Source: Henckelia pumila (Eukaryota > Streptophyta > Magnoliopsida > Lamiales > Gesneriaceae). Taken from it: DNA of 64,000 bases. The notes under the pieces are model-generated. The model was not told the origin of the DNA. It did no database searches and saw only the letters and a list, made by a program, of their open reading frames with translations. Below, piece by piece: positions 21,644 to 30,989 of this stretch. The stretch lies in the NCBI RefSeq assembly GCF_033568475.1, contig NC_133122.1:137895402-137959401 (forward strand), given 5' to 3'. A program made the translations under genes and the position numbers. Every line of letters starts with the position of its first letter. The first letter of the stretch is position 1.

Positions 21644-22222
21644 TCATTTTCCCGTAGATTTCGGGACTAAGACTATGTTAGACAACCAGGTCGGGAAGTG
21701 GATTTCTTCAATATGCCCAGCCCTGAGTAGCTCGTCCACCTGCTCCTTTATTACTGCATCTTTTTCAGGACCGAAGTGCCTTTTCTTTTGAATAATAGGG
21801 CGACAGCCCTTTATTACATTGAGCTTGTGCTCTGCAATTTCCCGATGGACCCCTACCAGGTCTAAAACTGACCACGCAAAGACGTCTTTATTTTTTTGCA
21901 AACATTCCAGTAGTAGTTGCTTCAACTCTGCTTCAAGGGTACGGGCAATTTTTACCATCCCCGAAGTAGGGGAGATCATTATTTCTTCAATTTCTTCTTC
22001 AGCAGTGACAGATGTGTCTTCTATCAAGTTGAATTTTTCCATGCCAGCAAATCCAGGTCTGTCAACATTATCAGTCCTGGCTACTTTTTGTTCTATTCTG
22101 ACTTCCTCCACATAACACTTTTGTGCAATAACTTGATCACCTTGCACCTCACCGACCTCATTACCCACTGGGAACTTAATTTTCTGATGCAGAGCTGATG
22201 CAACGGCCATGAAAGTGGTCAT
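21644..22222 (-). pseudogene. Protease-RT linker and RT start of the Tat element
   Basis: The 192-codon frame ends P-T-W-L-S-N-I-V-L-V-P-K-S-T-G-K, the conserved entry to Tat RT, and includes F-A-W-S-V-L-D-L-V-G-V. It is separated from RT by the TGA at 21641 and from protease by a frameshift near 22220-22236. Confidence 0.88.
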
Positions 22223-22770
22223 GGTAGGTCTACCCAGTATGCGTTATAGGCAGATGGAGCGTCTACTATAATAAAGCACACAATCCTGGTCTTGCGACCG
22301 TTGCCCTTCCAAAGAGTTAGGGGTAGATGTACTAACCCAACAGGCTGGATTGCATGACCCGTGAAACCAAAGAGTGATGTGACGACGGGCTCTATTCTGT
22401 ACTGTCCCAGGTCCATTTGATTGATAGCTTCTTGGAATATAACATTGACAAAACTGCCTGAATCCACAAATATCCGGGTCACATCGTAATTCGCGACCAT
22501 GGCCCTTATTACCAGTGCATCATTATGGTTGTTAGCAACCCCTTTTAAATCTTCCGGCCCAAAAGAGAGGGTCGAGCCAGTGTTGACAGTTTGATTGTCA
22601 ATCTCCATATTTATTAATTTTTGGCTGCTAGTTTTCCTAGCTTTATTGGAATCTCCATCAGTAGGGCCTTCTGAAATCATATTGATAATTCCCCGAGCAG
22701 GCGGAGCCGGTCTTTGATGAGCTCGGTCATCACTAGGCTGGTCCTGATTTGGGCGAATTGAAATCCTCAT
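22219..22770 (-). pseudogene. Aspartic protease of the Tat element
   Basis: The 183-codon frame carries the retropepsin active site V-D-S-G-S (Asp-Ser-Gly codons at 22456-22464) with downstream L-F-G-F-T-G-H and S-A-Y-N-A. Protease would cleave the Gag-Pol polyprotein. The frame shifts after S-A-Y-N-A relative to the next ORF and overlaps the gag frame near 22733-22770, another frame change. Confidence 0.85.
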
Positions 22771-23920
22771 GAGGAGGAGCAGTCCTGGCTCTCTGTCTCA
22801 ATCTTTCTCGTTGTTTCCTGTTCGGACGGTACCCCTCTTGTCGGATCAATATATTTTTTATTTCAGAATGTTGTTGTATTATCCTCTCAATCTCCTGATC
22901 TAATTGTCGGCAGTCTTCTGTAGTATGCCCATACTCATTATGAAAGTGACAATATTTATCTGATTGCCTGTTTCGGGGTCCATTTTTCGTCCACGGAGGC
23001 CTTTGTGTGAGTTTTCGATCGTCACAAATTTGTAGGGCTCGGACTTTACTCATGCGTAAAGGAGTGAAAGAGGTGAATTCTCCCAACAATGTAGGTCGGA
23101 ATGGCTGTCCCATCCCTGAATTATTGTTTGGAACCCTATTGTTCTTTGGACTTTTTGGCCGTTCCCTCTTCACAGCTGCCCGCGAAACCTGTATCTCTTC
23201 CATGTTGACATATTTTTCAGCTCGGGCAAGTAATTCTTCATATGTTTCTGGCGGCCTCTTTATTAGGAATTTAAGAAAATCTTTTGTATCCAGCCCTTGC
23301 ATGAAGGCACTGATGAGCAGGTCTGGAATAGCCATGGGTACCTCGAGAGCCAAGGCACTAAACCTGCGGATGTATGCTCTCAAATTTTCATGTTCTTGTT
23401 GCTTGATTGCAAAGAGGCTGAAAGTAGTGGTAGGATGCTTTTTGCTGCTAGCAAAGTGATGCAAAAAGAATTTGCTAAAATCCTTGAATTCCTTGATCTC
23501 CCCAGGACGTAGCATATTGAACCATTGCTGGGCTGGTCCTATGAGAGTAGTAAGGAAAGACCGGCACTTAATCTGATCAGAATATTTATGCAACAGAGCT
23601 GCATTCTCAAAACGTGCCAAATGGTCTTCAGGATCCCCTTTGCCATCATACTCCCCAACATGAGGCAATTTGAACTGATTGGGGAGGTCGGCGTCCAATA
23701 TCTCCTGAGTAAAAGGAATGTTTCTTGTTGTGGTAGCTAGGTACCCGGACTGTTTTTTCCTTAACTGCTCCATCTCCTCCTTCAACTTTCTGATTTCATC
23801 GAGGTGGGCATTATGATCAATGTGTAGTGGATTGGCCCCTACTCTTTCTGCAAAAGCCCTCTGAACAGCCTGAGCTACTAGTACCTCTAAATTTGGGTGA
23901 TCTTCATTCTGATTAGCCAT
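22733..23920 (-). CDS. Gag of the Tat element
   Basis: The 395-codon frame starts at an ATG 40 bp from the 5' LTR and encodes the capsid core (F-K-L-P-H-V-G-E-Y-D-G-K-G-D-P-E-D-H, A-Q-Q-W-F, F-A-S-S-K, L-R-A-Y-I-R-R-F) and a zinc knuckle of C-x2-H-x4-H-x4-C form (CHFHNEYGHTTEDC). It forms the particle that packages element RNA. In intact relatives gag and pro share one frame; here it stops at 22733 because of a frame change. Confidence 0.9.
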   Translation of the reverse strand: MANQNEDHPNLEVLVAQAVQRAFAERVGANPLHIDHNAHLDEIRKLKEEMEQLRKKQSGYLATTTRNIPFTQEILDADLPNQFKLPHVGEYDGKGDPEDHLARFENAALLHKYSDQIKCRSFLTTLIGPAQQWFNMLRPGEIKEFKDFSKFFLHHFASSKKHPTTTFSLFAIKQQEHENLRAYIRRFSALALEVPMAIPDLLISAFMQGLDTKDFLKFLIKRPPETYEELLARAEKYVNMEEIQVSRAAVKRERPKSPKNNRVPNNNSGMGQPFRPTLLGEFTSFTPLRMSKVRALQICDDRKLTQRPPWTKNGPRNRQSDKYCHFHNEYGHTTEDCRQLDQEIERIIQQHSEIKNILIRQEGYRPNRKQRERLRQRARTAPPHEDFNSPKSGPA

Positions 23921-23942
23921 CGAAACTCTTTTTCTTCAAATT

Positions 23943-23959
23943 CCCACAGACGGCGCCAA
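23943..23959 (-). other. Primer-binding site of the Tat element
   Basis: The minus strand reads TTGGCGCCGTCTGTGGG immediately inside the 5' LTR. The TGGCGCCGT core matches the tRNA-Asp 3' end; later bases do not. Seventeen of eighteen bases agree with the primer site of the Tork-like copia at 12924. Confidence 0.8.
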
Positions 23960-23960
23960 T

Positions 23961-24561
23961 TGATGATGTCGGAATTTTACCTCGGGTTCGGCCTGGTAGA
24001 ATGGATCCTCCAAATTTCCAATGAATCAGGTCGGGTCAGGTACACCAAGTTCTGCACAAGCAATAGCTAGGTCAAGGGGCGCCGAAAGTGTTTTCGGCAT
24101 GACCCCTCCGATGCCTAAGTCAGTGTCTTGAAGGCAGAGAGTATGATTAATGCGAAAACTGATAGATATGAATGCGTGAATGTAAAAGTGTGTAATGAAT
24201 AATGAATACCATAACAGTACCTGTATTTATAGGAAAAATAGAGTAAGTTACCTAGTCGAATTATAACATGTCATGGAGTAGGACACTTCACTCATTGGTC
24301 CGCCCTTGAGTTTATCCCTATCTCATTCATATCTGTGCAATGGTCAAGCTTATCTCCAATGTATTCAAGTTCCACTTGACCTATAAAACATACCAAGCCC
24401 TATTGGGCCCCAGCTTGAGTCAGCCCAGTAATAAGCAGCCCAGGTCTAGACATGCCCTAACAGGTAGAAAACTGGGTTGGACCTGATATATAATAATAAT
24501 CCCAAAATTGGGCCAACCCATAATGAACGGATTCGGGTCAAAATAATTTTTCGGGGCATCA
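23961..24561 (-). repeat. Tat element 5' LTR
   Basis: Pairs with 13961-14559. It is followed by the second TACTC target-site duplication. Confidence 0.93.
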
Positions 24562-24969
24562 TACTCTATAAAAACATGTTCAATTCCTCTTGTTTCTGGG
24601 CATCAACTGTGAATTGTTGAAGAAGCCTGACACGAGATCATAAAAATGGAATAGAAAAATCAGCTGGCTTTCCTGCAAAGTTACAATAATCTCACATGAT
24701 AGTAGTGCTCATACCTGGACTAGATGTGACAAGGAATATACATAAACCGCGTTTTCAGAACAAAGAAATACTAATGATTTCTTTTCCATGGTGTTGTTGG
24801 AATTGATGTTATCTAATATTCCTTGTACAACTGTCAAGAAGTACGAACACTTAATCAAAATGGATTAAATTAATGAAACATTTTAGACATTTAATTATAT
24901 AGGCCATGAGACACAAGCACCATCTTCCAAATGGCAAGAAAAAAAAATGTAATAAGAAATGATACTCAC
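24562..24969. other. Unassigned sequence right of the Tat element
   Basis: It does not continue the copia sequence found left of the Tat insertion. I see no ORF or repeat; composition resembles introns of the relic exons to the right. Confidence 0.4.
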
Positions 24970-25112
24970 CCGAAATCTGTGTATAAGCTCTAGATGGTTT
25001 CTTTGGACGAACCTTACTGGAGCTTAGTGTATTTCCCGAGTCACACTCGAGAGACAAAACTGATGAATCTTTTGTTGCCACAAGCAAAAGATTTTTGTCA
25101 AAACCATGGAAG
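24970..25112 (-). pseudogene. Isolated exon-like segment, possibly of a WD40/Lgl-tomosyn-like gene
   Basis: On the minus strand a 143-bp open block lies between a good acceptor (CTTGCAG|) and a strong donor (|GTGAGTATC). It encodes L-L-L-V-A-T-K-D-S-S-V-L, D-S-G-N-T-L-S-S and R-P-K-K-P-S-R-A. The pattern resembles a beta-propeller segment of plant Lgl/tomosyn-like WD40 proteins, recalled only loosely. No neighbouring exon of the same gene was found. Confidence 0.4.
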
Positions 25113-25859
25113 CTGCAAGTTTCAAATTGCGTCGAAATGTTCCCTTTTAAAATTCACTGGCAATGAGTCTTTGATACAAGATGGTAGGCCCTTCTACATC
25201 AATCAACGAAACTTGGTAAGAAAATTTAGAGGATAACAATTTTAATTTTTAAAAAAATATATTCTTGAATCCTAAAGCATACCAGAATTATTAAAGCGCC
25301 GACAACAAGCTCTCAATGTTAGTGTACTATCCATAGAATAATTAATTACATATATACCTTCACTGGCATCTGATCCTCCTGGTATATCTGTTACAAGCAT
25401 GCACCCAAAAAATTTAGAGCACCGATCATTTAAATGCCAAGGAGGGGAATTTTCCAGAAAACATGGTTAGAATATGGCTTAAAAGCCGGAAAAAATTAAA
25501 GCCAAGACAATCTTCTTTCTCAAGACAGAATCTAAAGAATTTGACATGGTTGATCACTAATTCGCATTATTCTTATTCGCATTAACACGACAAAAGTATT
25601 TACTTCAATAAAAGTTTCTGCCATGAGATTCTTCACCTAAACCATTTAATAACAATCCAAGATGCTATTCTCATTGGCCCATTTAATCCAAAGTAACAAA
25701 AATAAACTTTCAACCGAATCCCTTTGTCCACACACATCGAGAAAGTTGTATTTTCATGAAATATCATAGAGATAAAAGGAAAATCTTAAACAGGATATGA
25801 ATTGAAAAGATTTGTGAATGCTCGAGTTTAATAATAGGAAAAACTACAAATTCACAAAC
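25113..25859. other. Intron-like AT-rich sequence
   Basis: No gene or repeat recognised between the two exon-like blocks. Confidence 0.4.
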
Positions 25860-25936
25860 CTGCAAATGACTTTTAACTTCATCGTTTGTGAGTCCATCGA
25901 CCTTCATCAACTCCCTAACCTGTTTAGGTACGGAAA
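25860..25936 (-). pseudogene. 77-bp exon of a GARP/G2-like MYB gene (HHO/NIGT1-like)
   Basis: The minus strand has acceptor GTGTAG| and donor CAG|GTTTGT around exactly 77 bp that encode [24 protein letters not shown]. This is the second half of the GARP DNA-binding domain, and a 77-bp exon ending at S-H-L-Q is the usual gene structure of G2-like genes. The next exon, which would continue K-Y-R-L-H, was not found, nor was the first half of the domain. So this is a relic or captured exon rather than a working gene. Confidence 0.75.
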
Positions 25937-26024
25937 CTACACGATCCAATCAATAACAACATTATTTATCAGACAATCGTGGATCAACAATTTGTAGTAA
26001 TTCTAACAAGATAAAATTGACTAC

Positions 26025-26078
26025 CTTATCGATAGTAGGATCCAAATTCTGAAGCTTCTGATTGTATACACCCTCTGC
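26025..26078 (-). pseudogene. 54-bp exon-like block, unknown gene
   Basis: Minus strand: acceptor GCTACAG|, donor AAG|GTAGTC, 18 codons reading A-E-G-V-Y-N-Q-K-L-Q-N-L-D-P-T-I-D-K. It continues in phase 0 from the block at 26158. It does not join in frame to the GARP exon, so it probably comes from a different gene. Not recognised. Confidence 0.4.
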
Positions 26079-26157
26079 CTGTAGCAGTTAATAGAAAGTA
26101 ATAAAATATCTATTCACAGCTCCAATCTATTACCACCAAACAGATAGAATGCTTTAC

Positions 26158-26220
26158 CTGAATTCCAGCATCACTTTTCTTGACCTCCCTCTATATATCA
26201 GCAAAGTATTTCTCTTTTTT
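26158..26220 (-). pseudogene. Exon-like block, unknown gene
   Basis: Minus strand: ends at donor CAG|GTAAAG and encodes E-K-Y-F-A-D-I, a stop, then R-E-V-K-K-S-D-A-G-I-Q. It reads through to the 54-bp block at 26025-26078 in the same phase. The left boundary is not clear. Not recognised. Confidence 0.35.
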
Positions 26221-26469
26221 TTTTCCTCTATATTATGTCTAAGAATCTCTTGAGGAAGTTTTGTCCTCTCGAAATTAATAAACCTTACCCAAATATTAAA
26301 AAAATCAATAACATAAGAAAGTATTTAACTCATATACGAAAACCAAAGCCACATGGGGAATAGAGAGACACAAGAATCCAAGCTTACGTACATGAATCAA
26401 AAAATTATTCAAAATACAAGCTATAAGTTCGAAATAAATTTTGTAAAAATAAAAAATTTGATCGGTATA

Positions 26470-26830
26470 CACTACAAGAAAAACGGCCAAAGACAACGCT
26501 TTTTCCGCGTTGTTAATGTCCCCGAAAAAGCGTTGTCGTAGCCAGTGTTGTAAAAGACCACGCTCAAAGACAACGCTTTTTTAAGCGTTGTCGTATCTAA
26601 AAACGACAACGCTTTTTCCGCGTTGTCTTTGTCACAAAAAGCGTTGTTGTAGCCAATATTGTAAAAGGCCGCGGTCAAAGACAACGCTTAAAAAGTGTTG
26701 TCGTTTTGAGCAAAGACAATGCATAAAAAACGTTGTGATATTTGAAAAAGCGTTGTCTTTTTTAGTAACGACAACGCTTTTTCCACCTACGACAACGTTT
26801 AAAAAGCGTTGTCTTTTCTCAAATAAAAAA
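26470..26830 (+). repeat. Left terminal inverted repeat and subterminal repeats of the CACTA element
   Basis: The 13-bp terminal repeat is followed by at least ten copies of GACAACGC or its complement GCGTTGTC, often paired as hairpins, for example 26605-26627 (8-bp arms, 7-bp spacer). Such arrays are the usual binding sites of the DNA-binding protein of CACTA elements. Short ORFs here are by-products of the repeats. Confidence 0.85.
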
Positions 26831-26993
26831 CAAAAAAAAATTAATTCACAAATTTTCAATATTATCACCCAATATTCAAAATTTTTAAAAATTAAATCTA
26901 ATATACAATATTTTAATATTATAAATCATTCAAATATAACAAAAATCATTCAAATATAACAAATAATCGAACTCTTCATGTTCATCTCGGCCA

Positions 26994-27068
26994 TGTCAAA
27001 GTTCCTGTCTTATCACTGCAATTGGTAGTTGCTGATCCCCTAGTTTCACAAGCTGAAATCCTACGCAC
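26994..27068 (-). pseudogene. Captured Ca2+-ATPase exon c: phosphorylation site
   Basis: Minus strand, after acceptor CTACAG|: 25 codons encoding V-R-R-I-S-A-C-E-T, G-S-A-T-T and the P-type ATPase phosphorylation motif C-S-D-K-T-G-T-L-T. The motif and context are those of plant type IIB autoinhibited Ca2+-ATPases (ACA). Similarity stops right after T-L-T, marking the edge of the captured segment about 520 bp from the CACTA terminus. Confidence 0.88.
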
Positions 27069-27157
27069 CTGTAGAACAATTTGTATCAGCAATTTCTTGA
27101 AGAATACAATATCAACACTGAACAAAGCCTGACAGAGAACCATAATTAATTACATAC

Positions 27158-27200
27158 CAAGGCCTTGTCAGCCATCATTTTCTTCATTGAGTACACTAGA
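27158..27200 (-). pseudogene. Captured Ca2+-ATPase exon b
   Basis: Minus strand, 43 bp between acceptor CTACAG| and donor TTG|GTATGT, encoding L-V-Y-S-M-K-K-M-M-A-D-K-A-L. It joins exons a and c in phase. Family members read L-A-Y-S-M-x-K-M-M-x-D-x-A-L at this place. Confidence 0.88.
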
Positions 27201-27298
27201 CTGTAGAAAATTAAAGAAAAATCAAGCTCATGAATAACAAGATTGGAGATGGTAAAATGGTAGGTGGCTGATAACAGACAACTTAATGGCACACTTAC

Positions 27299-27354
27299 GT
27301 CAAGGTTACTGCCAATGGAAGCCCTCCAAGAACCGCAACAACGACAATCGTGAT
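27299..27354 (-). pseudogene. Captured Ca2+-ATPase exon a: TM4 segment
   Basis: Minus strand, 56 bp between acceptor TATAG| and donor AC|GTAAGT, encoding I-T-I-V-V-V-A-V then L-G-G-L-P-L-A-V-T-L. In Ca2+-ATPases this is transmembrane helix 4 with the ion-binding P-E-G-L-P motif; here it reads L-G-G-L-P, so the binding Glu is lost. With exons b and c it gives 58 in-phase codons with no stop. Confidence 0.88.
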
Positions 27355-29283
27355 CTATACCAAACATCAGTCAGTTAGATCATGGACTCCCAAATTCAAA
27401 TCAAAGTTAAACAGAGAAAGAGCTAAACCCATATCAAGCAAACAAGAATCATATAAAGCTGCTGACACTGTAGGAAGAGCAATAGAAGATGTTGACATGA
27501 ATAGAATCATATAAAAGCATATCAAATAACAATTGAGGTTGACATATATTAATACAAGTAAGAATATTTACTGTAGAGGACTGAAGTATTTTTAAAACTA
27601 TCTCCATAACATGGTGGAATAATAAATATTCCTTTTCCAAGTAATTTATATAGTTATTTTCCAATTAATCACACTTTAATTTAGTTTTAAATACAATTTT
27701 TATCCAATATTTTCTAACCTAATTCAATACAATAACCAATAGTGTTTATATCTGAAGTGCCTTGAACTCAAATATTTGGTCATTAGCATATTAATTGTTT
27801 TTTCACATTTTAACATGGGATCATTCATGTATTTGCAATTGGTTTCAGTTGAGAAATTTAACCTAAGTACTATCCATATATATGTTTGTTATTGTGTTTA
27901 AAAAAAATATTACATAATACATGGTTTAAAGAAGAAATTTTGATTTTGATTTAAATAATTTATAAGCTTCACACTATTTAATATTTGTTTTCTACAATTT
28001 TTAAGGAGGTCGATTTCTACACTGGTAACTCAAACAAGTTCACAAAGTTTAAGTACCACCTGACCTGGCTAAGTTTCACCGTGGATTCAGCACACTGCCT
28101 CCCCAAATTACAACCAACCAACCAGACATGACAAAGCTGAATTCACCACAGTTTCTGCCTGCAAATATAAAACCATTTGATAATACTCCTAGGATTTTAA
28201 AGTATAGGTCCATTTATAAGCACAAGGCAAGATATTGTGATGTGATTATAGTGCAAAATATCATAGAAATGCACCTCAGTGACTCCAATGGCCAGTAGTT
28301 TTGCATAGTCATCTATAGTGCCTAGACATCAGTACTGGTGCTAGATGTTCTTCCCCTCAGAAATTCAAGTTGCCTAGCTGCCTAGACATGTAGAACTTAA
28401 GTTAGTAATGCACTAAGCCAAAAATATATCCAAAAAAATGCAAAAAATTGCTGCCAGCATGCAAAATGTAGCTGGATATTATGGCATGTCAGTCTCTTGT
28501 CATGGTTTTCGTATTATGTTCTTATACTTCACAAATATATACATAAAAACTATAGCATATTGTTAAATAAAGCAATTAAAATAACAAGTTTCATGACTAA
28601 ATCATTGTAACACATAATTAGGACTTGTCCCTGAGCAAAAAAAAATTAGTCAACGAGGACTTTTGTTGATTAATGTACAAAAATGACAGAGAATACAAGA
28701 TAATAACCACTCAGCAAACAAACATATCTTTTCAATGCAGGTCAACTTGTATAAAATCCAGTCCAACAAGAATAATCATTGTTTGCATATCTGTTCCAAA
28801 TCAACAGTAACAGTATCTTGGATCAAGATAAATATAAACATCAGAATAAAAAAATAGGAATACAAGTTAGTTAGTGCTCACGGGAAATAATCATCAATTT
28901 TCAGGGGCCAATATTCACTAGCAGCATGTTTTTCATTCGTGTATATAGATGGTGTTGAATATATCTATAAATCGGCTATAGATCAGATGAGGGCAAGCAA
29001 ATACGTGGTAGAAATTGTTTATTAGCAGAAGAGTTCACAGTTTGAATGATAATTGTATTGCATCGGATATAAAGAAGTCAGACAAAATTTAGGATGCATA
29101 TTCTCAAAGGTATTGAATTGCTAAAAAGTACTACCTATATGCACCTAAGCTTTTAATAGGTCAGAAAGAAATCAGTAAATCACATTAATTGAAAAAATTT
29201 GCATACGATTTATTTACGACCGTTGTGTATACAAACAAGTGACCCGTTAACAAAATCCGGTAAGGTTATAAGGCTTTGGCTAT
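27355..29283. other. CACTA interior, no gene seen
   Basis: About 1.9 kb of AT-rich sequence. I see no transposase, LTR or further Ca2+-ATPase exon. It may be captured intron sequence or element filler. Confidence 0.4.
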
Positions 29284-29458
29284 AAACAGGAATGACTCTT
29301 CTTCATTTTCAACACGTTGGGAATAACAGGGCTTGAGACTGTTTGGACCAGAATAATACCAACCAGGAAGAAAACCAAGACTTTGCAACATATTAAAGAC
29401 TTCTGAACCCTCTTGACAAAAACAATTCAGCCGTTCAACAGGCCCGTGTTTGGAGTAG
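29284..29458 (-). pseudogene. Open minus-strand block ending in a stop, unknown gene
   Basis: The minus strand is open for about 58 codons from the Athila insertion point to a TAA at about 29284. It includes E-V-F-N-M-L-Q-S-L-G-F-L-P-G-W-Y-Y-S-G-P and E-N-E-E-E-S-F-L-F. It looks like the last exon of a host gene, interrupted by Athila. I do not recognise the family. Confidence 0.3.
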
Positions 29459-30855
29459 TGATAAGTGTATTTTATACACTTAATTTATATATGCTTTAAT
29501 TGTTAATTGCTTGTTTCGAGCAGATTTATGTGGGTATTTTGTTGTTTTTGTGTTTGTAGGAAATTATGGAATTTATGTGGAAAAGGAGGAAAAATGAGAA
29601 AAATGAGATTTGAGAGAAAAGAATTAAAAGAATAAAAGGGAAGAAGAAAGAAGAAAAGTAAAGAAACGTACAGACAAAAGAAAGGAACAGTGATGGGCCA
29701 TCTTATTGGGCCAAAAGATCAGCGCTTCCCATTAGCGCTCAAAGAAGAGCTATCGCTCAAGTTCTTGGGAAGGTGAGAAACTTGAGATCAGAGGGCTATA
29801 CGCACGCGCGTGATTTCTGGAGCGGGCGCTTGTCGCTAAATTCTGAACTTGGAAATTTTTATTCGGAAGGAAATTTTTATAATTTCTTGGGCTTTTGAGT
29901 GGGCTTTGTGAGACACTATAAAAGGGAATTTTTCATCTGATTATTGGGGGAGCCGCCGCAACAATTACACAGAAATCAGAGGTTTGATCGAGAGATTTTT
30001 CTTGAAGGATTTCTGGAAGCTTAACTTGAAGAACGAAGACGGAGTTTGATAGACCGGACACGGCGTCGACGACGGATTTGTTTCTTTTATCTTTTATTTT
30101 ATTCTGAATATGTTTGAATTTATGGATTATTGTTTTATTCAGAATTTTATTATGAACTAAATTTTTAGAGTCTAGAGGTCGGATGGAACCTGGTGTAGAC
30201 ATTTTCTTGAATTCTTGATTTTATTGAATTGAATTTCTTCTAGATTAATTGTTTTTTTCTAGAATTGATTGTCATTTCAATTATCTGATCAATAATTGAT
30301 TTGTAATATTTATTTGAAATCTGGCACTCGGGAGAGGAGATTTTGAATAGGACCATTGGAAAATACACTGTTAATTGTTTATCTGACTCGGGAGAGCTAT
30401 TAACTTTAACAGAGCTTTTAAAGAGAACATTGTTTTGAATTGATCACTGCAAGTAAATTCTTAATAGGGATATTTGAATTCAATTGTAGTTGATATATTT
30501 TATTCGGCACTCGGGAGAGGGAATAATACACGTAAGTGTTCTTGGCTATTAATTCTTTGAAATTCATGAAGATTAATTAATTAGGATTGATTGTTGTTGA
30601 AACCAGGTGAAATCTATACCTCTAGACCATTTTCTCTGATTGATTATTCCTGAAAGTTGTTTGCGTGCTATCTAAAATCAACTGATTATTTATTTTAATT
30701 GCAAAATTCTTGATTATTGATTTTCTAGATAAAGTTTGGACTATTCTAATTACAAGCACTATTATTTTCATTTTACTCCCTGAGGGATCGATACTTGATT
30801 TTATCACTATATTAAAACTTGACACTCGTACGCTTGCGAGGAATTTTCAACACCA
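29459..30855 (+). repeat. Athila 5' LTR
   Basis: Starts TGATAAGTG and ends CAACACCA. Near its start lies a perfect hairpin, TAAGTGTAT-TTT-ATACACTTA (29462-29482). A GC-rich patch at 29718-29840 repeats AGCGCT and GCTATCGCTC motifs. The paired 3' LTR is 37156-38552. Confidence 0.95.
29917..29923 (+). promoter_or_regulatory. TATA box in the Athila 5' LTR
   Basis: TATAAAA in the context CACTATAAAAGGG, about 460 bp into the LTR and repeated in the 3' LTR at 37615. It is a good candidate for the element promoter. Confidence 0.65.
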
Positions 30856-30861
30856 AGTTTT

Positions 30862-30879
30862 TGGCGCCGTTGCCGGGGA
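30862..30879 (+). other. Primer-binding site of the Athila element (tRNA-Asp)
   Basis: TGGCGCCGTTGCCGGGGA, complementary to the 3' end of plant tRNA-Asp, lies six bases after the LTR. Confidence 0.92.
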
Positions 30880-30989
30880 GTAAATTTTGATTATTTTTTA
30901 GTCTTGTTACCAATTAGTCTAGATTTTAATTTAGAGTTTTTTTATTTTAAGTTACTAATTAATTTGTTCTTATCTTTTAATTGCAGTCT

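Larger units (their letters stand above)
13961..24561 (-). mobile_element. Tat-lineage Ty3/gypsy retrotransposon with antisense gene
   Basis: A complete 10.6-kb element in minus orientation, bounded by LTRs of 599 and 601 bp and by a 5-bp target-site duplication TACTC (13956-13960 and 24562-24566). Reading along the element: 5' LTR, primer site, gag, protease, RT, RNase H, second RNase H, integrase, two tandem-repeat arrays, an ORF on the opposite strand, polypurine tract, 3' LTR. The second RNase H and the antisense ORF place it with Tat (Retand/Grande-like) elements. LTRs differ by roughly 20 positions in 600. Several stops and frameshifts disable pol, so it is not autonomous now. Confidence 0.93.

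Noticed and set aside
24615..26469. Left part of the copia LTR into which the CACTA inserted, starting at TGTTGAAG near 24615
   Set aside because: The 8-bp match could be chance, and the interval holds exon-like blocks that do not belong in an LTR.
26994..27354. A functional Ca2+-ATPase gene
   Set aside because: Only 58 codons are present, the ion-binding motif is altered, and the rest of the protein is missing on both sides.
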